NCBI GenBank assembly: GCA_000711775.1
Contig: ARYC01001536.1
Span: forward strand, 1 to 64,000
DNA from: Oxytricha trifallax
Taxonomy: Eukaryota; Ciliophora; Spirotrichea; Sporadotrichida; Oxytrichidae
Reading direction: 5' to 3'
Length of the DNA: 64,000 nt
Both the position numbers and the translations under genes were made by a program. The notes beneath the pieces were generated by a model, which was given only the letters and a program-made list of their open reading frames with translations, searched no databases and was not told the DNA's origin. Positions 10,652-22,600 of this stretch are shown one piece after another; position 1 is the stretch's first letter; each line of letters begins with the position of its first letter.

Positions 10652-13600
10652 TCAGCAGAAGAATTCCTTAAATCTATATATTAGCATCTTCATTACATTT
10701 TAGCACTCCAAGAACTAAATATGTGCAGTTCTGCCTATAAATGAATCCAAATTCTTTTCAGCAATTCTAAAGTCCACATCTATCCTATATAGAACATCTA
10801 CTGGGAGATTTGAGAGTATATTCCTTGCCATTTTAATGTAAATATCACCACGGCTTGCATCATTTTCTGCTTTGTTACAAATCTAGATTCTTGCTGAGTC
10901 AAAAGGAGCATATGAATCTTGATAGGAAGAAACTAAGACAATGTGTTTGAACCAATTAAGTCCCTTAAATTCACTTAACTTGTAGAGTGTGGATTCCTCC
11001 AAGTTTTTGGTGTCACTCATTCTAAGTTATTGAAGGCATTTAGATTTTCTCCAGGTCTTCAAGAACCACATACCAGCATCTACAATTTTACTTTGAGTGA
11101 ACATATATCCCAGATGTCCCGAAGATAGAGTGAAATAGTTGTACATTTTATCTGAGTGCTCTTCTAAAAATGGTAGTGATGCTCTAACAATCAGTCCTCC
11201 TAAAGAATGAGCTATGAAACTAATCTTGCCTAGAGAAGACCCTGGACAGTACTAACTAATATAAGAGTTTACTTCTTATGAAAGTCTCACACCCATCTCT
11301 AAAATATCACCTTCAGTGTATTCTTCGTTGGCTGTGGAGCTAAGGAACATGGCCTCTGGAAAGAGCAAGGCAATATTATTTCTAAGAAGTCTCATGTCAC
11401 AAGAATTACCTTGAAATCCATGGACCATCACGAATAAATGAACTCCCTTGTAGTTTATTTTATACTAATTTAACACATGGGTATAATATCTTATTTATAA
11501 TCTTTCAAGTTCTATAAATGGTTTTGTAGTTGTATTCATTGAAAGAATTAGGCTGTAACTCAGCTTGTACTTACTTGATCTTATCCATACTCTTAATATA
11601 ACATTCCTCAAATAATATAGGCTGCAAATCATTCATGTACTTCAGTATTTATGGATCAGCATGAGTTGAGGACTGTTTATTAGTAGACTGTTAGCCTGAC
11701 TTTTGCTCTATATTAGATTTCATTGATTAATTGGATGTCAGAGATGTGCTGCCTAATTCAATTATATTCAGTTAAAATAGTGACAAATTCATGAATATAT
11801 AAAATCTTTAAATACATTGATATTATGAATAAATCACTCTCCAAGAATTATTATAATAAATTTACTTTATTAATATGTAATTATATTTAAAATGGGCGCA
11901 AGTGATAAATATTATATTTCTTCTACTTGCACATATTTTATTATGTATATAAATATAATTAATAATATTTATTGTAATTGTTTTATTTCTTGACTATTTT
12001 TATATATCAAATTTATTTTCTACTAAAATGAAATATTTTTTATTCACTATTTTAAATTTTAGTGATATAATTTATTTTATATATAGGAATTATTTAATTT
12101 TAAAGATTTGTAACTTTTATTAGTTATTTGAAAATAATTCCTAATTATACTTATGAATAAACTTAATATAAATTAAAATAAAACTTCATTTTTATAATTT
12201 ACAATAGATAAACATAATTAAATATATAATTACAATAAATAAATGACTCAAATACCAAAAATTAATAAGTTTTAATAATGTATTTTACAATTATATATAA
12301 TTGAATTTTTAATCTAGCATATTTATATCAAATTATATAAACAATATTTAAAGTATCAATTTTATTTATTTCTTTATTTTTAAGGATTAGCATATCCACG
12401 ATTTTTTACTGTTTTAAGTGATTGAAGGCTTCGTAATTGAAGGTTGGAAGCTAACCATTTGGACCATTTCGCTTCTTGAAAGCTAGTTGTCTATGAATCT
12501 CTCCAACATTTTCCTCGCTTGGATAAGCGAAATCTTTAGTTTCAATGATAGAAAAAAAGGATTACTAAAAAATCTTATTAAACTAAATAAGGAATGATAG
12601 TTCTGTAGATATGTTCTCCTTGAACCTCCCTCATCTTCTCTTCATATTATATCCTTAAGAATTCACATATGAATTTGGGGTTAATTGTTATAATTTCAAT
12701 AAGTTTATGCCACAATTAGAACACCTAGCTGCTCACTAAGTTAATATCCTACACAAACTGGAAACTAATTTGATATGGATCCTAAATTTTCACTCTTTAA
12801 GAGAATACTGAGGGCAGCATAGACCCCTTTTTATTCATGTTATTGCTCATTTTATTTGAATCAAATTGCTACTAAGCATTATTCTCCTTGCTAATTTTAC
12901 TTTTGAATTAGTCCTGATTCTTAAGAATGGGGATGGATGTCATTTTCTTCATTTCCAACATAGAGTCGTTTGATTCTGAAATTATGAGAGAACCATCGTT
13001 TGATATATTGTACTGGTTAGCATCCTCATCTATGTCTGCATCTGCTTCGTCCAAGGGAGGTAAATAAAATAAATATATTCACTATACAGACTGTTGGAAA
13101 TCTTGCTTGCTTTTAAGATTAGCAGTGTTATTGCCTCCTTTCTTGAGGTTTTATGAAAAGTCAGGTTCTCTCTCAGGCTCTCTTTCTATTTTGTTATTTT
13201 TTAATTGTTTTTATTGACCTATTTACCCTCTTCTATTAGTAAACATGCTTTCCTCGTCTATCACTCACATAATAAGTTATTCTTGCTTATAATACAAGTA
13301 AATAGTTATCAAACTTACATAAATTTTATAATATATTAGTATACTGCATCATCCAGGTCGTCATGGTCATTACCAGGCATTATAGAGTCCTCTTCATTTC
13401 TAACTGTCTAATTATGAGCAGCTCCCACGCCAATCACTCTGCTTGCTATGTTATCCTTCTTAATAGCGACCTCCATCTTAGCGCCTATTCTGCCACCCAT
13501 TCTTTGCTCCATCTGACCACCTTGAATGTTCTCTTTCTGTTTCATTTCTTCTTGCTGATACCTCATGTCCTGCTGATCTTCATTGTCAAAGTCATTTTCA

Positions 13601-15106
13601 CCTGGTAAAGTCAAAGGAGGTGCGACCAGTAGAAGACCTGATTCCCTTTTCTGACGCTCTGAGAGGCATTTCGCTGCGAAATTATTGAATTTGCCCTTAA
13701 GCTTCTCGTATTGGTTTATGAGTGCCTGCATATACCCATTTAATAAATTAATTCATAAATGGAACTAAGAAATGTGATAAGTGATGTATCAAAATAGATT
13801 AACTTGTTAGTAAATGATTGTATATATCATCAATTTCTTGGCAATCGATGTCATCAGCAATCTCTCCTTTCTCATTTGAGAATAAATATTCAGCTATGTT
13901 TTAAGGTTTCCATTCACCATTTTCGTTTGCCCCTTTCTTAGGGTCTTTGGCATTTTACTATTTGATTCCTTTATTAATTTTAACTTTGTCCTCTGCTAAT
14001 GCTGTTTTGGTACCATTTGTATTGATTAATAATAAAAATATTTTCAATAATTGTGAAATATGCTGTTTATTTTAGATTATATTGATCACACAATATTCCC
14101 ATCTGCTTGCATTTTTTTCTCTTCCTCTTGCATCTTGACATATTCAGCTCTTGAGAAAGGTTTCAATTCTCTCTATCTGAATCTAAAGTCCAACAGGCTC
14201 GAATGTATGGTACAAAGAGCCACACAGAAATGCTGTTCATCAAAGGTGACTGGTACATAGTCAAAGATCCCATCACAAAGCTTCTTAATTTTATATTTCT
14301 GCACTGAGACACACCTGAAATCGGCATTACCATCAATTTCCTTCAGATTTGAAGACTATTAAAACCGCTCTGGACCTCCTTAAGAGGAGAGATCAGAGAA
14401 CATTAGTTCTACTTCAAGGAAGAATTCTAATTGGGAAGGCTAGCTATCGTCCAGATCTATTTCTACTCTAAAATGCCCGATGTCGTTCAATTCTACCTAA
14501 TATAATATATCTCACAGAATAAACATCTTATTATTAAACAATAATTTTAGTTATACTTAAATGTAATTGTTAAACTACCTCTTCTTCGCAATATCTAATC
14601 ATAAACCCTCTAGTGTTAAAAGTGAACAAACCCTTGTCAATATGAGCAGGAATAATATTATGATGATCTAGATTTCTCTTTTTTCTCTTATTTTGCATGT
14701 GAGCATTTTAAGCCTGTCCCAATTAGTTCCCGAGAGATAGCTTTGCATTAAAAATCGTATAAGGTTAAGCATAATACAACTATAAAAAAATGTATTATTA
14801 ACTCTATCAAACTTCTCAAAATAAATTCTACTTTTGTATAGATAACAGTATAATGCCAGTTAATTGTTATAATTCATTCACAATTTCATAAAGTAGAATT
14901 GCCTGAAATTAAATCATTCCAATATTGATTGAATTTGACAACTTCTTTAAATTGCAATAATCTCTCTTTCTTATTAATTGACTTACCTTATTTTCTTTTT
15001 AATAATATAGAGAAGTTCTCAAGAAATACACTCCTTAGTGAAAAAGATCTATATTCCTGAAGGACTCGAAGTGTACAACAGCTTCAGTCACTGCTCTGAA
15101 AGTCAT
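10652..15106 (-). CDS. FAM135: FAM135-family protein (N-terminal FAM135 region plus DUF676 lipase-like domain)
   Basis: ATG at 15106 opens MTFRAVTEAVVHFESFRNI. The following segments (FTFNTRGFMIRYCEEE, then VELNDIGHFRVEIDLDDS, SLLDFRFRQRELKPF) match the N-terminal region of FAM135 proteins. A polar linker and FQLWHKLIEIITINPKF/KDFAYPSEENVG follow. The C-terminal alpha/beta-hydrolase domain (11460-10652) is clear: HLFVMVHGFQG oxyanion region, nucleophile elbow IAHSLGGL, LSSGHLGY, and QDSYAPFDSARIQI with the probable acid/His region. Stop is TGA 10652-10654. The elbow is AHSLG where relatives usually have GHSLG, so the serine is kept but the first Gly is Ala. FAM135/DUF676 members are putative serine esterases or lipases; substrate unknown. 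Introns and IESs interrupt the frame; the 11793-12327 block separates the two halves. Confidence 0.85.
11504..11513. other. Candidate 10 bp IES, pointer TCT
   Basis: TCT at 11501-11503 and 11511-11513. On the minus strand, excision joins FNEYNYKTIYR to LQIRYYTHVLNQY in one frame leading into the FAM135 hydrolase domain. Without it, the first frame ends in TGA. A simple +1 frameshift (true mutation or sequencing error) is the alternative. Confidence 0.5.
11793..12327. other. Very AT-rich block, probable IES within the FAM135 gene
   Basis: Separates the FAM135 N-terminal part (last coding near 12390-12328) from the linker and hydrolase domain (from 11792). Almost no G or C, no reading frame of interest. 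I could not fix the pointer. Two separate genes (N half and C half) are possible but less likely, because the order and content match one FAM135 protein. Confidence 0.5.
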
Positions 15107-15467
15107 TTTTAATTACAAATATTGTTATTAATAATTTCAAATTAAATTAGTATTCATATATTTCCAAGCTATTAATAAATTTCAATAAGATATAGCCAGA
15201 TGAAAAGTACAAAACCACTCATGATTAAAAATAAATCATTGTTTGGAGTAAGTGGATATGAAGAATGGAATATTATTGCAAAAATTTAATGAAGATATTA
15301 AAATTGACAATTCAATCGTACTTTGAATTAAATGGACAACTAAATCTCGTAAATTCCCAATTCCCCTCCTATTTTTGCAGTAATGATATAATAAATAGGT
15401 TGGTAAGGCAACCTTTAATTATTATTTAATTAGCAGAGAGAACTACTCTACCAAATACTAAGATAAG
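15107..15467. other. Divergent intergenic region FAM135 / RPS11
   Basis: AT-rich, about 360 bp, between two start codons on opposite strands; presumably holds both 5' flanks and the germline chromosome-breakage sites. No motif that I can name. Confidence 0.4.
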
Positions 15468-16657
15468 ATGGCAGATATTCAAGTAAGATTCTTTTTCTCA
15501 TGTGGCAGTTGAGCTAATCCCTTCCTTTAGACTGAGAGAGCTTTCCAAAAGCAAACAGGTGTGTTCCTTAACTCCAAAAAACTCTTGGCAAAGAAGACCA
15601 CCGCCGGTGTCAGATACTTCAAGAAGATCGGTCTTGGTAAGACACACACACAAAACATATCATAAAATAAATTGGGAATTAGACTTTATTAGTGAATTTT
15701 TATTGTAATTTAAATGGTAAATTTAAAGTTAATTATTGTGGGATATCTCCGAACCTTGTTATTTACCTTTTTCCGTGTAGGTTTCAAGACCCCAACTGAA
15801 GCCATTTACAAAATATAGACATCATAAAATAGTAGATTTGCATAAGTTTTGTAATAATATTTAATGTTTAAATTGAAGGTCACTACGTCGACAAGAAATG
15901 CCCATTCACCTCCACTGTTTCAATCAGAGGCAGAATCTTCAAGTAAGATTATTTCCTTAGCAGAGTTCTCCGAGATACTCGCGATACGCTTTCCTTTTAT
16001 CCTTTTTCTATTATATAAACCTTAAAAATAAATTTAAATTACCAGAATTGCCCCAAAACCCCTTTTATTCTTATAAATAAAATCATACTGAGTAACTTAT
16101 ATGATAAAAAGATTGTTTTCTAAAGTTTTAATTTGATTTATTTGAGTTATTCAATTTATAATAAATTTGCAATGATATAATATATTGGTTAAGTTTATAT
16201 ATTAATAATTATAATGTAAATAGGGGCGTCGTGCTTTCAACCAAGATGAAGAGAACCATCATCATCAGAAGAGATTACCTCCACTACGTCAAGAAGTACA
16301 CCAGATTTGAGAAGAGACATAACAACTTCTCCGTACATTGCTCACCCGCTTTCAGAGTCAGAGAAGGTGATGTTGTTACCGTTGGACAGTTTTCCAAAAT
16401 AATTTCAATTAAAATAACAATAATGGCATTAAATTCTATTATATGAAAATAAATTGTATTAATGTGAGTGCAGACCACTCTCAAAGACCGTGAGATTCAA
16501 TGTTCTCAGAGTTGAAGCCAAGAGAATTATATATAAATATGATGTATTTTTTGCTGAAAATGAAATTCCTAATTTCATAGTCTACAATGAATGGCATTTC
16601 TTATTTTTATATTTAAGAATCGAAGGTAACGTTAGAAAGCAATTCGTTCTCTTCTGA
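15468..16657 (+). CDS. RPS11: Small-subunit ribosomal protein S11 (uS17)
   Basis: Assembled product reads [22 protein letters not shown]...[30 protein letters not shown]...[26 protein letters not shown]...[44 protein letters not shown]. It is colinear with eukaryotic S11 and of normal length, a 40S subunit protein that binds 18S rRNA. Exon 1 is only five codons (15468-15482). Introns are at 15483-15530, 15637-15780 and about 15942-16223. Three IESs (15807-15874, 16391-16469, 16528-16620) sit between conserved words and have no GT donor. The third intron is unusually long and holds a telomere-like C4A4C4 word (16051-16062). Stop is TGA 16655-16657. Confidence 0.95.
15807..15874. other. IES, 68 bp, pointer ATT
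   Basis: ATT at 15804-15806 and 15872-15874. Removal joins KTPTEAI to EGHYVDKK, the uninterrupted S11 sequence. No GT..AG boundaries. Confidence 0.85.
16391..16469. other. IES, 79 bp, pointer AGT
   Basis: AGT at 16388-16390 and 16467-16469. Removal joins VTVGQ to [10 protein letters not shown] exactly as in S11. Confidence 0.85.
16528..16620. other. IES, 93 bp, pointer AGAAT
   Basis: AGAAT at 16523-16527 and 16616-16620. Removal joins RVEAKR to [12 protein letters not shown]. Confidence 0.85.
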
Positions 16658-17108
16658 AGAAGTTGAGCAGGTAGCAATACCCCCGCATAATTGGTAGTGA
16701 GTCCGAGCATCACCCCACATGACGGCAGACTCACTTACTTAATTATCCCTTAACCATATCAATCAAAACAACTTTCCCATATTTCAGTCTTTTTCACTAT
16801 CTTTTGCTTGAGTTCTATTCACCCCATTCGATTTTAGTTATCTTCATTAATATTTGGAATTCTCAAGATTCAGTTTATATTATCTATACTCAAAAAATTT
16901 TTAAAAAATGTTTTTAAGTATTTAAACTTAATATTAGGGTTGTCCAGGCTTATTTAAAGCGAAAATAAAGTTATAGCAATATTATTAGCTTTTATAAGGG
17001 TGTTTAAATATGATATGATAAACTGTCTTAATTATAGGTTGATTCATGACCCCTTACTTTCAATTAATTGTGAGCATAATATAATATTACTGAAATAATA
17101 AAAGAAAA
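16658..17108. other. Intergenic region RPS11 / BCKDHA
   Basis: About 450 bp, AT-rich after the first 70 bp. No reading frame, RNA gene or repeat that I can support. Confidence 0.4.
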
Positions 17109-18422
17109 ATGATGTATAGTAGCAAGCATATCTTCCAGCTTAAACGCCTCGTCCAATCAAAGACAGCTCTCAATCAATTAGCTTAAAAACAATTTGGAGC
17201 CATGAATATTATCAACTATGACTTGTTCGATCATAAATTCACAGATGATCTAGAATTCCGCAGCTCATTCGATAAAATAAAGTGCTTCAGAGTACTCGAT
17301 GAGGAGGGAAATATCATCAATAAATAATACGAAGGCTCTATTGATGATGATACTCTAAAGAAGATGTTCAAGACTATGGTTATGATGAACGAAGCTGATG
17401 TTGTCTTCAATCAAGCTTAAAGACAGAGTAGAATCAGTTTTTATATGACATAATTAGGAGAGGAAGCTGCTGGTGTGGGATCTGCTGCAGGAGTCAAAGA
17501 TCACGATTTAATATTCCCACAGTATCGTGAAGCTGGAGCTTTTCTTTGGAGAGGCTTTTCAATTATGCAAATGGCTCATCAATTGACTGGAAATAAGTTT
17601 GACTTCGGTAAAGGAAGACAGATGCCTGTTCATTATGGTTCAGAAAAGCACAACATCGTTACAGTCTCATCACCACTATGTACTTAAGTTCCTTAAGCTG
17701 CTGGAGCAGGTTATCAATTCAGAATTTCTCATTAAGATAGAATAGCTGTGACTTACTTCGGTGAAGGAGCTGCTTCTGAAGGTGATTTCCATTCAGCTTT
17801 GAACTTTGCTGCTACTCTTAGAGCTTAAACTATGTTCTTCTGCAGAAACAATATGTATGCTATTTCAACTCCTATTGATGATTAATATGCTGGAGACGGT
17901 ATCGCAGTAAGAGGTGTTGCTTATGGTATGCCAACAATCAGAGTGGATGGTAATGATATTTTTGCTATCTACAACGCTTGCAAACAAGGCAGAGAAATCA
18001 TAATCAAAGAAAAAAGACCAGTATTAATTGAAGCTATCTCTTACAGAATAGGTGATCATTCAACTAGTGATTTCTCACAAAGATACAGAGATGAAAAAGA
18101 AATGAAGAAATGGCAAGAACTTTTAGCCAAATTTAAGAGTCCCATTTCAAGACTTGAGAACTATTTATTGAAGAGAGGCTTAGTAAAGCCAGAAGATTCA
18201 AAGTCTTATAGACTTGAAGCTTTGAACTAAGTAAGAGAAGCCCTAAAGACTGCTAACGATTAGAAGAAACCACCCATTGATGATATGTTCGACGATGTAT
18301 TTGAAGGAGTCATGCCACATATTGAAGAATAAAGGACTCAACTTAAAGAGCATCTCAAGAAGTATTCTGACAAGTATGATCTTGATAACTTCTAGGATGG
18401 CAAGAAATTTGCAGGTGTATGA
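17109..18422 (+). CDS. BCKDHA: Branched-chain 2-oxoacid dehydrogenase E1 component, alpha subunit
   Basis: A single uninterrupted frame from ATG 17109 to TGA 18420-18422 (437 codons), with many in-frame TAA/TAG as Gln. The N-terminus ([19 protein letters not shown]) is basic and lacks acids, as a mitochondrial presequence would. Family signatures in order: [45 protein letters not shown], the thiamine-diphosphate motif [16 protein letters not shown]...RNNMYAIST, and the phosphorylation-loop region [17 protein letters not shown]. With the beta subunit it decarboxylates branched-chain 2-oxoacids in the mitochondrial matrix. The loop has DFS where animals have DDS, but the serine normally phosphorylated (HSTSD) is kept. 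No intron or IES, in contrast to the neighbouring genes. Confidence 0.95.
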
Positions 18423-18595
18423 AAAATATCAGATTTTGAAGTCTGAATAATAATCATCTAATGCAAAAAATCTAACTAATATCAAAACTCAGAGTTACTT
18501 TTGTTTCGCTTTATTTAATCTCAAATTATTTAAGTATAGCTATCACTAATTTCAAGATAAGACTATAATTTTAAGGTCTAACTTTTAAAATCTAA

Positions 18596-19907
18596 TCAAT
18601 TTTCTAACTAATTGACTATGGCTGCCAAGCTATGATCCCCTCTACCCAATTACCCTTCAACTTCTTGGCTAGCATTAACGTTTTAATATCCAAGATTAAT
18701 TTACGAACTATTTACAGAAGTACCTCCAATAAGCTAGTTAATCAACTCCTATCTTTACTTCGATCTTCTATGTTTCTATGAAGCAAGCTCGCTTTCATTC
18801 ACTTTTGCAACTTTGTCACTTACATATTTTGCAAACTTTTGGGTAATATGAGTGTCTACTACGTATAACTGGTTAGTTTGATTATTTTCTGATCTACTCA
18901 ATTGGAATTTTACATAATTTAGACTATCTTCTTGAGTCTTGAGCTTTCTGTGAAACTCTTTGGCTTCTTTTTCGAGCATTTCAACAAGCTAGTTTTATAA
19001 TTTGTAAATAATGATTTCAAATTTTGTTTAAAAATTAATAATACTGTTGAAATATCTGAATCAATAGTTTGCTTTGTTCATTATCTCCATTACAGTATAG
19101 TTTAATTAGTTCTTATTCCGCTTGCCATAAACTGCTCTGTTCAATACTTAACTTAGCTAAACCTTCTAACTTTCTTAGCTCTTTAGCATTATTGTATTCG
19201 TGAGACTGATTTATAGTAATGCCATTAACAAATGTTAAAATTTGTTGTTAATTCTATTCCAAAATTTTGTGTGCTTGAACTAGCCTAAAGTATTACCTTG
19301 AGATTTAAATTATTTGTGTGATTTCTCTGTTTTGGTAGAATTATTCTATCTATGTGAATATATTGTTAATTTGAGCTTAAAGTAGCTGGATTGATTAGTC
19401 ATCTTAACTAAGCTACTTAATTGCTTAAGTAAGTAATTTTCTACTTAAATCAGGCAATGCTTAATCATTCTAGCCTAAAAGTAGCTGCATTTTCCCCAAA
19501 AATTCTTGATTTTATTGATCTGGTTGCTATTTAATTTTTACCTCGGTTTTACTCTAGTTATCATCATCGAAACTTGATTTTTCTTCCTCTTATAAATTCT
19601 AATTTTCTTTTTAGTCCTAGACTTTAGAACCTTTATTTTCAAGCAACTTAATTTGAGTCATAAGTTTTTAATGTTACTTATTCAAACCAAGAATGTTTTA
19701 TTTGAGTGAGTGCCATAGTTAAAATTACTTGAATAGCTCGTCTTCGATTGGAATATAATCAATGATGCCTTAATCAGATTACTCTTGAATGCATATTTAG
19801 CAGTAAAGTTGCTGTCTGTTATTTGAATTTATATAAATATTAGGATGGTTGTGCAGATTGCAGAAGTCTGTGTTATGTTTGGATTCTTCTTAAATGTTAG
19901 AGTTCAT
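18596..19907 (-). CDS. Coiled-coil protein with an N-terminal Cys/His cluster
   Basis: ATG at 19907, stop TGA 18596-18598. The N-terminus has a small zinc-finger-like cluster (DFCNLHNHPNIYI...QQLYCQICIQEQ) resembling a degenerate B-box. The rest is Gln-rich helix with LENKGSKVQDQKENQ, IEQFYQNREITQ and LEKEAKEFHRKLKTQE. A 22 bp IES at 19006-19027 must be removed to join KQ.LNK to LQNQLVEMLEK. No catalytic motif. In ciliates such B-box/coiled-coil proteins are numerous and mostly uncharacterised; I give no function. Confidence 0.7.
19006..19027. other. Tiny IES, 22 bp, pointer TTTGT
   Basis: TTTGT at 19001-19005 and 19023-19027. Excision replaces a frame ending in TGA with FLNKLQNQLVEMLEKEAK on the minus strand. 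Confidence 0.65.
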
Positions 19908-20070
19908 TTTTAAATTGTTTAGCTTATATATTAATAATTAATAATTACTCAAGCATAATATATTATAGTAAGAATATTTTTTAAGCATTAACTTTTTAAG
20001 ATAAATAATTAAAACTAGTACCAAACTTAGTTCCTTAAAATTTGTAGTTTTATCAATTTAATTATATTTT

Positions 20071-22600
20071 TCAACTAAAGTTGTAGCATCTAAGAGCTTC
20101 TGTGACTAAGGGATTTATCTCGTACTTAGTTAGGTAGAAACTGTTTTTGTCAGTGTAAAACACATTTGGCTTTGTTCTATCGAAAATTACATTGTCCTCT
20201 AGGTTTATGTTGTCAGCTTAATATTAAGCTTTGAAGTCTATGATTTTGTTAAAGTGGTTGTCTGCTGGATTGAAGATTTCCATTTCTTTAATTAAATAAA
20301 GTTGATTTAATTCTGAATTTACAAAATACTTAATTAAAAAAGATGTAGAGTGCATCATTTTCCTTACATAAAACAAAGGGATACTTCTAAACATTGTAAA
20401 GCGGAAGTTTTGTCAAAGAAAGACCACATTTGCCTGAACCATCACCAAGAGGCTTAACACTCTTAAGTTCTAGGTCCACTTTGAAGTAAACTATTTTATG
20501 AGTCTATTAAAATAAACCAAAATTTAATTCATAGAATATGTAGGAGGAGAGTATGTCAAGACTAGCAGTCTATTAATATCAATTTCTACAACATCTTTGA
20601 CACTAAAATTATTAAGTATGGAGCTTCTGAGACTCAGTCTAAATCTTTCGAAATCCATATCGATAATTTACAGACCTTTATTCATGTACCCAACCACTAC
20701 AGATTGATTTTATTGAAGCTCCTTCAAACAAAGCACAGCTGACTATGGATCCTGGCTTTAAGAATCAAAAAAGGGCAGGGATGACTAATTTTAACTTCCT
20801 TGTATCAACTCTAAAGGTCTGATACTATTTAAAACCTCTAATTGCATTTCTCTTTTATCGTAGTTGACAAAGTATAGCTCACCTCTTAAAGAAGCAAAAA
20901 TCAAGAAATGCCTTCCACGAACCTTGAAGTAGAGTGGTTTCAGAGCAGATTCGTGATATTTAGTTTGACTTAAAAGCGAGGTAATTTTTACGTATCTGAA
21001 ATCTTCATAGACTAAGATGTCTCCGAATTTTGAGTGACATTAAACTAGAATGTGATTTCTTTAATTGTTTAAGTTTCCAAATTAGTGGAAATCAAAGTAA
21101 TGAATTTAATTCTAAAATGATTATCAATCTAGACAATCCAACGAATATTACTTCTCTTGCTGTAACTATGTAATTCCAAAGTCTTATAAATCTTAAATGT
21201 ATTAGGTTCAACTATTAACACTCTATCATCACCTCCTCTCATTACTATATACTATTGGATTTATCCTTGAATATTTGGCAATGTCACTTCTCCTAAACTT
21301 ATGATTGTACTTTCTTGATGTTTATCTTTTACAGAACAAATTTCTTTAATTATTGGTTCTTTCATTCTAAGGAGCAATTATTCCAAAAATGTGAAAAATT
21401 ATTCAAATTTTGGAAAATATATATATCTCGTTTTGTTTATAATCTACAATATTACTCTTCGAACATTTGATAAACTTCTAGCAATTCACTTTTAGTGTAC
21501 TATTTCCCAATATCAAATCCCTCCTCCATTTGTACACTGACATTTGGATCAAATTAATGAGGATTTATGCGAAGTTCTTTCGTTTTTCTTTGAATAATTT
21601 GTTGCTGAGTGTCAATCAATCCCTTGACATGAAGGCTCAAATTTTCATAGTTTTATTACTAATCTTGGTAAGCTGAGCCGCTTTTATGCATGTAATCTTC
21701 GAACTTATTTTTCATAATTAGTTGCAAGAAAATCATTGTAGTTTTTTATATAGAAATGTAAAAAAAGAATTATTATCTATTTTTAAAATATGAATGAACT
21801 TAGAACTAATAATTTAATAAAACTTAGCGAGCACTAAATTTTATCTCTTGAACAGATAATTAAGAATGATGTTATCTGCTTCGCTTTGCAATACTTTTGA
21901 AATTTCGTCTCTCTAATTAGAAATTTAGTCTCCTCTATGTCCAAAATTTCTATCCAGATTCTATACTTCTGTTTCTAGCTTAATTTCTAATTTCTATAGC
22001 TTTTCTTATTATTCGATTTGCTATATAATTTGTTGCTCTTTCTTAGCTTCCTCGCTATTACTTAATTTATCTTAAATAATGATACTTATAGCATATTAAA
22101 TATGAAGTGACCTTTATATAATTGAATTAATTATGTATAGAATAATCTCCTACTATTTTAAATCAGAACCACCCTCATTTCTATCAACTCTCTATTAACT
22201 TTCAATTTTATCTAAGATTTCTCTGATCTATTTGATTCTCTGCATGTCCTACTATTTCAATTGCTCTTGCTACAATTTTTACTCTTCATTAGCAACTTAA
22301 ACTTTAATTCCTTAGTCTGATTAGTTTTATTAAGGTATGCTACTATCTTCTTATAAGAGATCCTAGGTCTTGTTGTATGCATTGAGCTAGATCGTGAAAT
22401 TCTATAATATTTCTTGCAAATTTAACTCATATTAAAGGAATTAGATTATTTTTACAAATTTGTAAATTAAATATGCTATTTTTTATGAAAATTTTAGTTT
22501 TTGTATTTCAATAATATTGCTGCTTTTCATCTATGCTCTATTAAAACATATAAAAATAAGTTTGATTTAAAATTACTTCTTCTTGAATAGGTTTGTCCAT
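20071..22600 (-). CDS. Coiled-coil N-terminus fused to a beta-propeller-like C-terminus
   Basis: ATG at 22600 (MDKPIQEEVILNQ), stop TGA 20071-20073. The first half is Gln/Glu-rich coiled coil (EEAKKEQQIIQQIEQQ, NLDRNFGHRGDQIS). The second half has short beta-strand-like units (QYIVMRGGDDRVLIVEP, HSKFGDILVYEDFRY, RGRHFLIFASLRGELYF, VVVGYMNKGLQIIDMD, NVIFDRTKPNVFYTD) that look like a WD40-type propeller without clear WD pairs. Read naively, the two halves are separate genes overlapping by ATGA at 21362-21365. Removing the IES 21381-21464 (pointer ATTA) joins QMFEEQ to LLLRMKEPIIKEIC in one frame, so I call one gene. Another IES is 22418-22520. Function unknown. Confidence 0.75.
21381..21464. 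other. IES, 84 bp, pointer ATTA
   Basis: ATTA at 21377-21380 and 21461-21464. Excision fuses the coiled-coil and propeller frames on the minus strand and removes the apparent ATGA overlap of two ORFs. Confidence 0.65.
22418..22520. other. IES, 103 bp, pointer TTGC
   Basis: TTGC at 22414-22417 and 22517-22520. Removal joins SIDEKQQ to EILQNFTIQLNAYN; otherwise the first segment ends in TGA. Confidence 0.6.

Noticed and set aside
13363..13608. Plus-strand ORF opposite the FAM135 gene
   Set aside because: Shadow of the real minus-strand exon (QALINQYEKLKGKFNNF...).
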